7,197 bases of DNA from Phycisphaerae bacterium (GCA_016935885.1 JAFGQA010000371.1:1-7197); one strand, 5' to 3'. Positions 1-5,290 are shown, counted from the stretch's first letter. The notes: generated by a model from the letters alone, not told the origin. Program-made: numbers and translations.

Positions 1-41
1 GCCTGCCAGTGTGTATGCCCACGCGCCCACCGGAGAGACCG

Positions 42-64
42 CACGGGCGGACAAGCCGCCCGTG
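42..64. repeat. Perfect hairpin, REP-like palindrome
   Basis: Arms CACGGGCGG (42-50) and CCGCCCGTG (56-64) pair perfectly over 9 bp around the loop ACAAG. It lies just downstream of the minus-strand lipoprotein gene. No T-run follows on the minus strand, so it is a poor intrinsic terminator. The core arms CACGGGCG / CGCCCGTG are identical to those of the hairpin at 7139-7157, with a different loop. This supports membership in one interspersed palindrome family. Confidence 0.7.
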
Positions 65-104
65 GCACCCAGAATCGAATGCCGCCGAAAGTGTCACGGA
101 CCCC

Positions 105-131
105 CTGACTCCATCCTTCATCCTTCATCCT
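105..131. repeat. CATCCTT heptamer tandem repeat, copy 1
   Basis: CATCCTT occurs at 112-118 and 119-125, followed by a partial copy at 126-131. The run is preceded by CTGACTC. Almost the same block (CTGACTT, then CATCCTT units) occurs at 1044-1074. On the minus strand the unit reads AAGGATG and supplies the stop codon and last residues (AEDEG) of the lipoprotein gene. Confidence 0.85.
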
Positions 132-906
132 CCGCCAGCCCCGCCGGCTCCGGCAGTAGAATCTGCTTCGGCGGGTTCAACTGCAATCGATCGGAAGGCA
201 ACTCTTCGTCGACCGCCAGCACATAATAGCTGCAACCCATCACCGTTTGATCGCGCCCCCCGCCCGTGTCCACTTCCAAGGCCCATCCTCTAACCAGGTG
301 CTGATCCTGGTCAATCCACACGCGCAGGACATTGGCACCGCTCTGCCCCCGCTCGCGCCGGGAAACCACGTAGCACGGATGCTCGGCATGCCACCCGACG
401 CCCTCCACGGTCCAATCGACGAACCCACGGGACCGACTGCCCCCAAAGGCTCGCTCCCCGGTGGTCAGGATCGCAGGCGTCAGGAAAGGCACACCCTTGG
501 ACAGGAGCGAGGCCGCCGTCTCAATCGGCGTCCGGGTGAACTGCACGTGGTTTCGGTACCGCCCCGAGGCCGTGTCATAGGTCCACCAGTGCTTCCCCAA
601 GACCAGAGCAACGTCCATGTCAATCTGCAACCGACAGCGATCGGGCCGGACGAAGTCCCAACCGATCGTCGCCACCCTTCGCGCCTCGCCACGATAATCA
701 CGGAGCAGCCCCTGCGCTTGCAGTGTCCGGAGTCCCTCGTACGCCGCCACGCAACGGCCCAGAATGTCGTCCACCGTGAATGACGCGGACTCGGTGATCT
801 CCGCTTCGTGCGGCCGTGTGCAGCCAGATGCCCACACAAGACCCACCACGCAAAACACACGGGCAGCCAAGCTGCCGGTGGCACGCGCTGCTCGATCCAT
901 CGGCAT
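118..906 (-). CDS. Exported lipoprotein, LolA/DUF2092-like
   Basis: 262-residue predicted lipoprotein. The N-terminus has Arg residues, a hydrophobic stretch (about residues 15-27) and a lipobox-like ASGC with Cys29, so the mature protein is probably lipid-anchored outside the cytoplasmic membrane. Residues 45-250 resemble LolA/DUF2092-type proteins: a helix like ILGRCVAAYEGLRTLQAQG, then a strand with FVRPDRCRLQ, WWTYDTASGRYR, and later a VWIDQDQHLVRGWALEV strand. In those families the fold binds lipid or acts as a lipoprotein carrier; here that role is inference. The ATG at 906 is chosen because AGGGAG lies 6 bases before it and the signal peptide starts there. The frame is open upstream to 1053, but those 49 residues are encoded by intergenic and repeat DNA. 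A second ATG at 900 is possible. The C-terminus runs into the heptamer repeat. It lies 164 bp after the carbonic anhydrase gene on the same strand. Confidence 0.8.
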   Translation of the reverse strand: MPMDRAARATGSLAARVFCVVGLVWASGCTRPHEAEITESASFTVDDILGRCVAAYEGLRTLQAQGLLRDYRGEARRVATIGWDFVRPDRCRLQIDMDVALVLGKHWWTYDTASGRYRNHVQFTRTPIETAASLLSKGVPFLTPAILTTGERAFGGSRSRGFVDWTVEGVGWHAEHPCYVVSRRERGQSGANVLRVWIDQDQHLVRGWALEVDTGGGRDQTVMGCSYYVLAVDEELPSDRLQLNPPKQILLPEPAGLAEDEG

Positions 907-912
907 TCCGCT

Positions 913-918
913 CTCCCT
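913..918 (-). promoter_or_regulatory. Ribosome binding site of the lipoprotein gene
   Basis: AGGGAG on the minus strand, 6 bases before the ATG at 906-904. It favours this start over the upstream in-frame ATG at 1053. Confidence 0.6.
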
Positions 919-958
919 CTCGCGCGATCCTACACCGCGTAGTGCAGCACCGAGCCGC

Positions 959-984
959 GCGCTGCGCACCGCGCCACGCAGCGC
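959..984. repeat. Hairpin between carbonic anhydrase and lipoprotein genes
   Basis: GCGCTGCG (959-966) pairs with CGCAGCGC (977-984) across a 10-base loop. It lies in the 164-bp gap between the two minus-strand genes. No T-rich tail follows on either strand, so a terminator role is not supported. Confidence 0.5.
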
Positions 985-1043
985 CAATGCCCCTTTACAG
1001 GCCGAACTCAGAAAGCCGAACTGGGAAATCGGAAAGCGGAAGC

Positions 1044-1074
1044 CTGACTTCATCCTTCATCCTTCATCCTTCAT
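1044..1074. repeat. CATCCTT heptamer tandem repeat, copy 2
   Basis: CATCCTT units lie at 1051-1057, 1058-1064 and 1065-1071, followed by CAT. They are preceded by CTGACTT, as in the copy at 105-131. The TGA stop of the carbonic anhydrase gene (1073-1071) lies at its edge, so both downstream minus-strand genes end in the same repeat. Confidence 0.85.
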
Positions 1075-1607
1075 TCCCTCGCGCGTGCCGCCCCGATGTT
1101 CGGATAGCGCCCCGCGGCATGAAGACGGCCGAGTCTGAGGTAGTTCCGAATCACGTGCCCCAGGTAGCCCCGCTCTGCCTCGTTCGTGTCGCGGACCACA
1201 ACCGCGGGGATACCCATGACGACCTTGTCGTCGGAGACGACCGTGTTGGGTGTGACGACAGCGCCGGCGGCGATGACGCAACGACAACCGATGTCACAGC
1301 CGTCAAGGATGATCGAGCCGATGCCGATCAACGTCCCGGCACCGACGCGCCGGCAGTGCACAACCGCGCGGTGTCCGATGCTGACGTCGTCCCCGATATC
1401 GAGTGGGACGCCGATGTCGGTGTGAACGATCGCGCCGTCCTGAACGTTGACCCGGCTGCCGATGCAAATGGACGAAACATCCCCCCGGATCGTCGCGTGG
1501 TGCATCACCGTGCAATCATCACCCAGTGTCACTTCGCCGCCGACATAGGCAGTCGGGGCGATGTATACGTTCTTTCCGATGACAACCTGCGATCGTGGCG
1601 CATCCAT
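1071..1607 (-). CDS. Gamma-carbonic anhydrase family protein
   Basis: 178-residue left-handed beta-helix protein of the gamma-carbonic anhydrase / YrdA-PaaY group, predicted cytoplasmic. Hexapeptide repeats run from about residue 10 to 140 (YIAPTAYVGGEVTLGDD, IGDDVSIGH, VGAGTLIGIGSIILDG). The three Zn-ligand histidines fit the family spacing: His62 (IVHTD), His79 (IGHR) and His84 (VVHC). The RGD at 41-43 and Gln57-Asp58 in NVQDG match the conserved Arg/Asp and Gln/Asp of the family. A C-terminal helix (about 150-170) packs against the helix in known members. All ligands are present, so metal binding is likely; whether it hydrates CO2 cannot be told, since many YrdA-like members are inactive or act on other substrates. 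The start at 1607 is chosen because the family begins about 10-15 residues before the first hexapeptide and because a terminator occupies 1659-1693, inside the longer open frame reaching 1679. No clear ribosome site is seen. Confidence 0.9.
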   Translation of the reverse strand: MDAPRSQVVIGKNVYIAPTAYVGGEVTLGDDCTVMHHATIRGDVSSICIGSRVNVQDGAIVHTDIGVPLDIGDDVSIGHRAVVHCRRVGAGTLIGIGSIILDGCDIGCRCVIAAGAVVTPNTVVSDDKVVMGIPAVVVRDTNEAERGYLGHVIRNYLRLGRLHAAGRYPNIGAARARE

Positions 1608-1650
1608 GCGACGGATTGTACAGCCTTCCGACCCGCCGTGCGACGGGAGA

Positions 1651-1693
1651 CAAGAAGAAGGGCGCTCCCGGCTTGACACGCCCGGAGCGCCCT
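1651..1693 (-). terminator. Intrinsic terminator of the metacaspase gene
   Basis: Read on the minus strand, AGGGCGCTCC (1693-1684) pairs with GGAGCGCCCT (1668-1659) over 10 bp across a 15-base loop, followed by the pyrimidine tail CTTCTTCTTG (about 1660-1651). It begins 29 bp after the metacaspase stop. The gamma-carbonic anhydrase frame is open through it, which supports the shorter start of that gene. Confidence 0.75.
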
Positions 1694-1722
1694 GAATGGA
1701 GCGGTTGGCGGGAAGTTCGCCG

Positions 1723-3159
1723 CTATCGCGCGTGGCGGCGGCTCATTGTGCCGAGGCCGACCAAGCCGAGCATCGCGGCCATCATCGGCAGGGGTACCCC
1801 AACGCCGCAGGTGATGGGCACGATGATATCCTCGGAGCCGAGATCGCCCCACGGATCTGTCGAGGGATCTGGCGAAGGCTCCGGCGAAGGCTGCGACGAA
1901 CCTGCGTCAGACAGGGTTACGGTCATCGTGTAGCCGCTGGTCTGTCCCTCGTACGGAGCAACGACCACGAGCAGATCGCCCGCGTCCATTAGACCCTCAA
2001 GGCCTTCCTGCGAGCCCTCTTCTTCCGACGCGCCCAGGACGTTCCCCTGGCTGTCCAGCACGTACAGGTCGAGGTCGCCTTCGGGGCCGTCGATCTTGAC
2101 GACGAGGTTGCTCTGCTGCTCGATGCTGACGTGGAACCAGTCTTCGTCCATGCCCACGAGGTTGTAGGTGCCCGGATTGATTGTCACGGCTTGCTGCATA
2201 CTGTCGTTCTCTTCGTACTCGTCTTCGCCATCCGGCTTGATCGTGCTGCCGCTTGCATCAATGCTGATGGTGATGGCGACGGTGCACTCCAGCGTCCCCT
2301 GGTTGTAGGACTGAGCAGTCTGCTGGGGGTTGTCCTGTGTCGCCTTGGGGGCGGCGTAGGCATAAAGCTCCCAGAAGCTGTGCTGCTGATCACCGTTGGT
2401 GTCGGCAGTCGCGCCTTGGAGGGCGTCGAGCAGGTGGCCGGTGAACAGGCCGTGCCCGTTCGATTCGTTGGAAGTCTGGTCGTAATCACACGCGGTGATG
2501 AAGCCGATGTTCGTGCCCAGGTCCCGCGGCAGCGGCTCGCCGGTCGTCGCCGCACGGGTGGCCCTCGTCACGCGAAGTGCCGTCATGGCATTCTGGGCGA
2601 ACGACCAGGACCCTGCCGGCGCCGCCGACATGCCATCCGCCGCCCTCTTGAACAGGCCGCCGGAGTGGCACGCGTCGATCACCACGATGACGGTGGTCTC
2701 GCCGTTGAAGTTGGCCAATTCGGCACCCAACTCCTGGTCGGTGAAATCGGCGTCATACGCACAGAGGAAGGTGTTCGCGCCGTCGTACTGGCCCCCGTGG
2801 CTAGCCTGATAGTACACGCAGACGTCGCCCGGACCGGCGTTGGCCGCCATGTCCCGCAGCCGCTGCACGATCGTCTCCTTCGTCGCCTGGGCGTTGGTGA
2901 GCAGGCTGACCCGCGTGGCGTCCCAATGTTTCCCATCCCGAAGAATCGCGTCCTTGAACCCCACGGCGTCATTGACGCAGGCCTGGAGCGGGCTGTTGCA
3001 GTATGAAGGCTCGTACTGGTCAAGACCCACCACCAGGCTCTGGTATTGCTGCGCCTCCAAGGAGACCGCCTGGCTCGCCACGACCATGCCGGCGATCGCC
3101 ACGGTCAGGAGAACCGACCTTGTCCAACCATTCATCTCGCTTTGAAGTCTCCCAGTCAT
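1723..3159 (-). CDS. Exported C14 caspase-like protein (metacaspase) with PPC domain
   Basis: 478 residues. The N-terminus carries a signal peptide (hydrophobic about 15-30, likely cleavage near ASQA or LEAQ). Residues 39-290 form a caspase-like peptidase C14 domain: SLVVGLDQY opens it, His121 lies in YYQASHGGQ and Cys164 in VVIDACHSGG, giving the His/Cys dyad of metacaspases, which usually cut after Arg or Lys. GHGLFTGHLLDAL (236-248) is the usual motif late in the domain. Residues 314-418 form a PPC domain: YEENDS, DEDWFHV, GDLDLYVLD, YTMTVT. A linker rich in Pro, Ser and acidic residues (about 422-440) leads to a tail with Cys451-Gly, a hydrophobic stretch and a final RRHAR, like a sorting signal. 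The protein is therefore predicted to be exported and surface-held, unlike cytoplasmic defence caspases. The start at 3159 has AAAGGAG 7 bases upstream; the longer open frame to 3540 is intergenic DNA. The His motif is SHGG rather than the common SGHG. Confidence 0.9.
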   Translation of the reverse strand: MTGRLQSEMNGWTRSVLLTVAIAGMVVASQAVSLEAQQYQSLVVGLDQYEPSYCNSPLQACVNDAVGFKDAILRDGKHWDATRVSLLTNAQATKETIVQRLRDMAANAGPGDVCVYYQASHGGQYDGANTFLCAYDADFTDQELGAELANFNGETTVIVVIDACHSGGLFKRAADGMSAAPAGSWSFAQNAMTALRVTRATRAATTGEPLPRDLGTNIGFITACDYDQTSNESNGHGLFTGHLLDALQGATADTNGDQQHSFWELYAYAAPKATQDNPQQTAQSYNQGTLECTVAITISIDASGSTIKPDGEDEYEENDSMQQAVTINPGTYNLVGMDEDWFHVSIEQQSNLVVKIDGPEGDLDLYVLDSQGNVLGASEEEGSQEGLEGLMDAGDLLVVVAPYEGQTSGYTMTVTLSDAGSSQPSPEPSPDPSTDPWGDLGSEDIIVPITCGVGVPLPMMAAMLGLVGLGTMSRRHAR

Positions 3160-3166
3160 CGTATTG

Positions 3167-3173
3167 CTCCTTT
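3167..3173 (-). promoter_or_regulatory. Ribosome binding site of the metacaspase gene
   Basis: AAAGGAG on the minus strand, 7 bases before the ATG at 3159-3157. It fixes the start and rules out the upstream open frame as coding. Confidence 0.85.
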
Positions 3174-3375
3174 GTGCGGGTTTGCCTCGTTTCGATTTGC
3201 TTGAACAAATGCGAATTTCGTTACATGGGGTACACCGAGGCGGGGCGGTTCTTCCGCGGGGGCCGAGATTCTCTTGCGGGACCGTCGGCCTCCTGAGAAA
3301 ATTGAAAAACCGGCGGAAGATCTCGGCTGATGGCGTGTACGCCCCGACTTGCCTCAAGCGTGCATTGTGCGAGCT

Positions 3376-3391
3376 CTGTGGCACGGGCGTC
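3376..3391 (+). repeat. Truncated copy of the TGTGGCAC half-site
   Basis: The 16 bases CTGTGGCACGGGCGTC are identical to 7133-7148 at the right end of the window, then diverge (GGAGCC). The second stem arm is missing, so this looks like a decayed or broken copy of the palindromic half-site. Confidence 0.6.
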
Positions 3392-3514
3392 GGAGCCTGC
3401 GGCCCCGCCGCCTTTCGTGGTGGCGCCGCAAGGGCCTCGATGCAGTGCGATTCCCCCGGGAATCCGTTAGAATGGATACCGCGCGGTGGTGGGTGTTCGG
3501 TAGAATCACTGTCG

Positions 3515-3533
3515 CACCGCCGCGGCGGCGGTG
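3515..3533. repeat. Perfect GC-rich hairpin
   Basis: CACCGCCG (3515-3522) and CGGCGGTG (3526-3533) pair over 8 bp around the loop CGG. No T-run follows on either strand. It resembles the CACCGCC-type stems at 4376-4392 and 7162-7180. Confidence 0.6.
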
Positions 3534-3652
3534 AAGGCACGGGCTTCGGCGCCTGGGGCGCAGGAATCCCTGAACGCGATCCAAGGCGTCGCGCGAAAAT
3601 GACGTGACCGATTGTGCCGCTTGGCTGGCCTGCCGGCTTGCCGTTTGGCGGA

Positions 3653-3668
3653 CCTGCCCGTGGGCAGG
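3653..3668. repeat. Perfect hairpin upstream of the sigma factor gene
   Basis: CCTGCCC (3653-3659) and GGGCAGG (3662-3668) pair with only GT between them. With the flanking GA and CGGGTC it reads like the short palindromes scattered elsewhere in this window. It lies 63 bp before the sigma factor start, where it could affect transcription. Confidence 0.6.
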
Positions 3669-3730
3669 CGGGTCAACCGTTTACGTTGTTTCTGCGCGGC
3701 TCCTGAGTATCAATTGACGTTTACTGTGTC

Positions 3731-4306
3731 ATGCGTACGACGCGCGCGAGCTTGCTGATGCGGATCAAGGATCGTCGGGATCAGACGGCGTGGCGGGAGT
3801 TTGACGCCATCTACCGGCCGATGCTCTATCGGTTCGCCACGGCCCGCGGCCTGGACGACGCCGGGGCCGAGGACGTGGTCCAGCAGTGCATGGTGGCCGT
3901 GCAGGAGCACATCGTCCGCTTCGATTACGACCCCAGGAAGGGACGGTTCAAGGGCTGGCTTCGCACGCTCGTCAACAATCGGGTTCGGAACCTGCTTCGA
4001 GACAGGCACGACCAGATCGCCGAGTCGAAGGACTTCAAACGGGACCAAGAGCGCGAACAGTCCCCCGAGGAGATCTTCGACAAGCTGTGGATGGACGAAC
4101 ACCTCAAACACTGTCTCCGATTGGTCCGTGGCGAGGTCGAGGAGGCGACCTTCAAGGCCTTCCAACACTACGTCATCGAGGAACGCCCTGCAGAGGAAGT
4201 CTGCAAGGAACTAAACATGACGACGAACCAACTCTACAAGATCAAGTGGCGGATCACACGGAAGATCGGCGAGAGGATGAAGGAACTGCTGGAAGGATCG
4301 AAGTAA
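3731..4306 (+). CDS. ECF-type RNA polymerase sigma factor
   Basis: 191-residue sigma-70 family protein with only regions 2 and 4, the usual size for the extracytoplasmic-function group. Region 2 covers about residues 15-95: AWREFDAIYRPMLYRFA, then the core-binding helix DDAGAEDVVQQCMVAVQEH (42-60) and the -10-recognising stretch FDYDPRKGRFKGWLRTLVNNRVRNLLRD (64-91). A charged linker (95-115) follows. Region 4 covers about 120-185, with the helix-turn-helix RPAEEVCKELNMTTNQLYKIKWRITRKI (152-179) expected to bind the -35 element. The start TRASLLMRIKDR is typical of planctomycete ECF factors. No Shine-Dalgarno sequence is seen before the ATG; the start rests on that family pattern. In planctomycetes such genes are often followed by a Ser/Thr kinase or an anti-sigma factor. 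Here only a possible anti-sigma relic remains, about 550 bp downstream beyond a repeat cluster. The gene is divergent from the metacaspase. Confidence 0.92.
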   Translation: MRTTRASLLMRIKDRRDQTAWREFDAIYRPMLYRFATARGLDDAGAEDVVQQCMVAVQEHIVRFDYDPRKGRFKGWLRTLVNNRVRNLLRDRHDQIAESKDFKRDQEREQSPEEIFDKLWMDEHLKHCLRLVRGEVEEATFKAFQHYVIEERPAEEVCKELNMTTNQLYKIKWRITRKIGERMKELLEGSK

Positions 4307-4375
4307 CCCTGAAGCCTCAGAATGAAGGCCCCACTGCTCCGATGAACGATTGCCTGGCTGGCTGCCTCGGCAAAC

Positions 4376-4392
4376 CACCGCCTCTGGCGGTG
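4376..4392. repeat. Perfect hairpin downstream of the sigma factor gene
   Basis: CACCGCC (4376-4382) and GGCGGTG (4386-4392) pair over 7 bp around the loop TCT. It lies 70 bp after the sigma factor stop. The following bases (AGAATCGAC) are not T-rich, so termination is possible but unproven. The TCT loop recurs in the 7139-7157 hairpin. Confidence 0.6.
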
Positions 4393-4492
4393 AGAATCGA
4401 CAAGGCTCTGCCGTTTCGGCGTTTTGTGGTGCGCGCCATACACCCGGCGTGCGTGTCCGCAGAGTGCGGGCTCGGAGAGTGCGTGTCCGCTT

Positions 4493-4509
4493 CGGCCCCA
4501 ACGGGGCCG
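4493..4509. repeat. Perfect GC hairpin in repeat cluster
   Basis: CGGCCCC (4493-4499) pairs with GGGGCCG (4503-4509) around AAC. It begins the dense palindrome cluster between the sigma factor gene and the anti-sigma relic. Confidence 0.6.
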
Positions 4510-4571
4510 GGGGGCGTAGCCGGGCGTGGAGCGCAGCGGAACCCTCGGTGAACGGGCCACCTGGCCACGCT

Positions 4572-4628
4572 CGCCCCGGGCGACGGAAGTGTCACCACCG
4601 TGACACCTGTCGCCTCCGCTTCGGGGCG
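4572..4628. repeat. Nested three-step palindrome
   Basis: Three stems nest in one 57-base segment: CGCCCC (4572-4577) with GGGGCG (4623-4628), GGCGAC (4579-4584) with GTCGCC (4609-4614), and GTGTCAC (4589-4595) with GTGACAC (4600-4606) around the loop CACC. Together 19 base pairs can form on one axis. No coding frame with protein-like character crosses it. Confidence 0.7.
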
Positions 4629-4653
4629 GTACGTGTTTAGCGTTCGAACGGGC

Positions 4654-4709
4654 TGCCATGGGTGGGGTGGCATGAGTCGGGTGGCATGGGTAGGGTGGCA
4701 TGGGTAACG
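4654..4709. repeat. Four 14-bp tandem units
   Basis: Units are 4654-4667 (TGCCATGGGTGGGG), 4668-4681 (TGGCATGAGTCGGG), 4682-4695 (TGGCATGGGTAGGG) and 4696-4709 (TGGCATGGGTAACG). The core TGGCATGGGT is kept, with one or two changes per unit. A single inverted copy is at about 4811-4824. Confidence 0.85.
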
Positions 4710-4746
4710 AACGACACGCCCCACAGGGGCGGGTCGTTCATTACCC
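4702..4746. repeat. Long hairpin, 19 paired bases per arm
   Basis: Three arm blocks pair in order: GGGTAA (4702-4707) with TTACCC (4741-4746), GAACGAC (4709-4715) with GTCGTTC (4733-4739), and CGCCCC (4717-4722) with GGGGCG (4726-4731), around the loop ACA. Only two mismatches interrupt it, at 4708/4740 and 4716/4732. No T-run follows on either strand. Confidence 0.8.
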
Positions 4747-4778
4747 GTGAGAACAGACTGGAACGAATGCCCACGCAC

Positions 4779-4815
4779 GGGTAAGCTCCGCCGCCGCTGG
4801 CGGCTTCGCTTACCC
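4779..4815. repeat. Hairpin with internal GCCGCC stem
   Basis: GGGTAAGC (4779-4786) pairs with GCTTACCC (4808-4815), and inside it GCCGCC (4790-4795) pairs with GGCGGC (4799-4804) around GCT. A symmetric 3 x 3 internal loop (TCC/TTC) separates the stems. It shares the GGGTAA / TTACCC end with the neighbouring hairpin at 4702-4746. Confidence 0.8.
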
Positions 4816-4856
4816 ATGCCACCCCGCTAAACACGCACGGCGGCCCTGCCGGTGGT

Positions 4857-5065
4857 TGCCGATTTCTGATCTGAACCGGTAATACGCCGGCGGGATGGGC
4901 GAGGAGGAGGCCGCACGAGTGTGGAAGCATATGGCGGGCTGCGAGGCGTGAGGAAAGCGCAATGCCGAGTTGGTGGCACGGCACGATGATCTGATGGGGC
5001 ACGTGCGGGGGCTCCAGGATCGGAAGAAGATCGAGGTCAGCCCCGGGGCAGGCGTCGGCGGCAAC
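4857..5065 (+). pseudogene. Possible anti-sigma factor relic (zf-HC2 domain)
   Basis: In the frame of 4883 the DNA reads YAGGMGEEEAARVWKHMAGCEA, then TGA, then GKRNAELVARHDDLMGHVRGL. This matches the zinc-binding anti-sigma (zf-HC2) pattern, a DGEL-like turn, EEAARV, then H-x3-C-x2-C: His at 4928, Cys at 4940, and TGA at 4949 exactly where the second Cys should be. A TGC codon at 4857 followed by RFLI could be the remains of the first Zn ligand, but it lies in another frame, and TAA at 4880 interrupts the upstream part. With no start, two stops and a frame break, it is read as a decayed gene. Anti-sigma factors usually sit directly after their ECF sigma gene; here the sigma stop is about 550 bp upstream, beyond a repeat cluster. 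Similarity was judged by eye only, so a chance match cannot be excluded. The right boundary is uncertain. Confidence 0.5.
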
Positions 5066-5290
5066 GGGGCCGGCCCGTTACTGATGCAACGTAAGGTCTA
5101 TGCTGCCTTCGGCGCGCGGGGAGCCTCCACGCTGGACGTCGGTCCCGGTTTGAGAGTTTCCTGGTTTTCTCGTTTCGGCCCCTTGAAATCCACCTTACGA
5201 TTCAGGATTGCGATTGCTGTGCCTGTTCCTTGTCTTTCGTGACATTCATGTGAGTTCTTGAAGTTCTGGTTTTGCAACGGTGACGGTGGT
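5066..5290. other. Intergenic region before the first zinc-ribbon gene
   Basis: No gene supported. GC content falls visibly after about 5150. Frames open here give protein of no recognisable character. The promoter of the following gene presumably lies here, but no convincing -35/-10 pair could be picked. Confidence 0.4.

Larger units (their letters stand above)
3174..3730. other. Divergent intergenic region, metacaspase / sigma factor
   Basis: About 560 bp with no convincing gene; it must hold the promoters of both divergent genes. An AT-richer stretch (about 3180-3235) next to the metacaspase contains the imperfect palindrome ATTTGCTTGAACAAAT (3195-3210), 36-51 bases before the metacaspase start, which could be an operator or part of a promoter. 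Two TAGAAT boxes lie on the plus strand at 3468-3473 and 3501-3506, without a good -35 partner. Palindromes are listed separately. No -35/-10 pair convincing enough to call was found on either strand. Confidence 0.5.
4632..4835. repeat. Composite inverted-repeat (MITE-like) element
   Basis: The ends are an 11-bp perfect inverted repeat, CGTGTTTAGCG (4632-4642) and CGCTAAACACG (4825-4835). Just inside the right end is one inverted copy of the GGGTGGCATGGGTAA motif; inside the left end the same motif is expanded into four tandem units. Two strong hairpins (4702-4746, 4779-4815) fill the middle. No protein-coding gene is visible, so if mobile it would depend on an enzyme encoded elsewhere. No target-site duplication was identified. 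Confidence 0.6.

Noticed and set aside
118..906. Plus-strand open frames over the lipoprotein gene
   Set aside because: They lack recognisable motifs, and the minus-strand frame has a signal peptide, lipobox and domain pattern.
907..1053. 49-residue N-terminal extension of the lipoprotein
   Set aside because: It would put the signal peptide in the middle of the protein and is encoded by repeat-bearing intergenic DNA; the ATG at 906 has a ribosome binding site.
2131..3006. 291-residue open frame opposite the metacaspase
   Set aside because: It is a mirror of the GC-rich coding frame on the other strand and shows no domain or membrane pattern of its own.
1723..3159. Caspase as an anti-phage defence effector
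   Set aside because: The protein has a signal peptide and a surface-type tail, and no defence partner gene is nearby.
3468..3506. Two TAGAAT boxes as sigma-70 -10 elements
   Set aside because: No TTGACA-like -35 lies at 16-18 bases from either box, and the nearest plus-strand gene starts more than 220 bp away.
3160..3540. 127-residue N-terminal extension of the metacaspase
   Set aside because: AAAGGAG sits 7 bases before the ATG at 3159, directly followed by a signal peptide; the upstream frame is low-complexity intergenic translation.
4654..4709. CRISPR-like array
   Set aside because: The 14-bp units are directly adjacent with no spacers.
4234..4817. Minus-strand open frames over the repeat cluster
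   Set aside because: Their products are translations of the tandem repeats and palindromes (PCHPTHATPP-like), not protein-like sequence.
4949..4951. Selenocysteine codon at the anti-sigma Cys position
   Set aside because: TGA replaces a Cys, which invites this reading, but an upstream TAA (4880-4882), a frame break before the domain and the lack of a clear start or convincing SECIS hairpin fit a pseudogene better.
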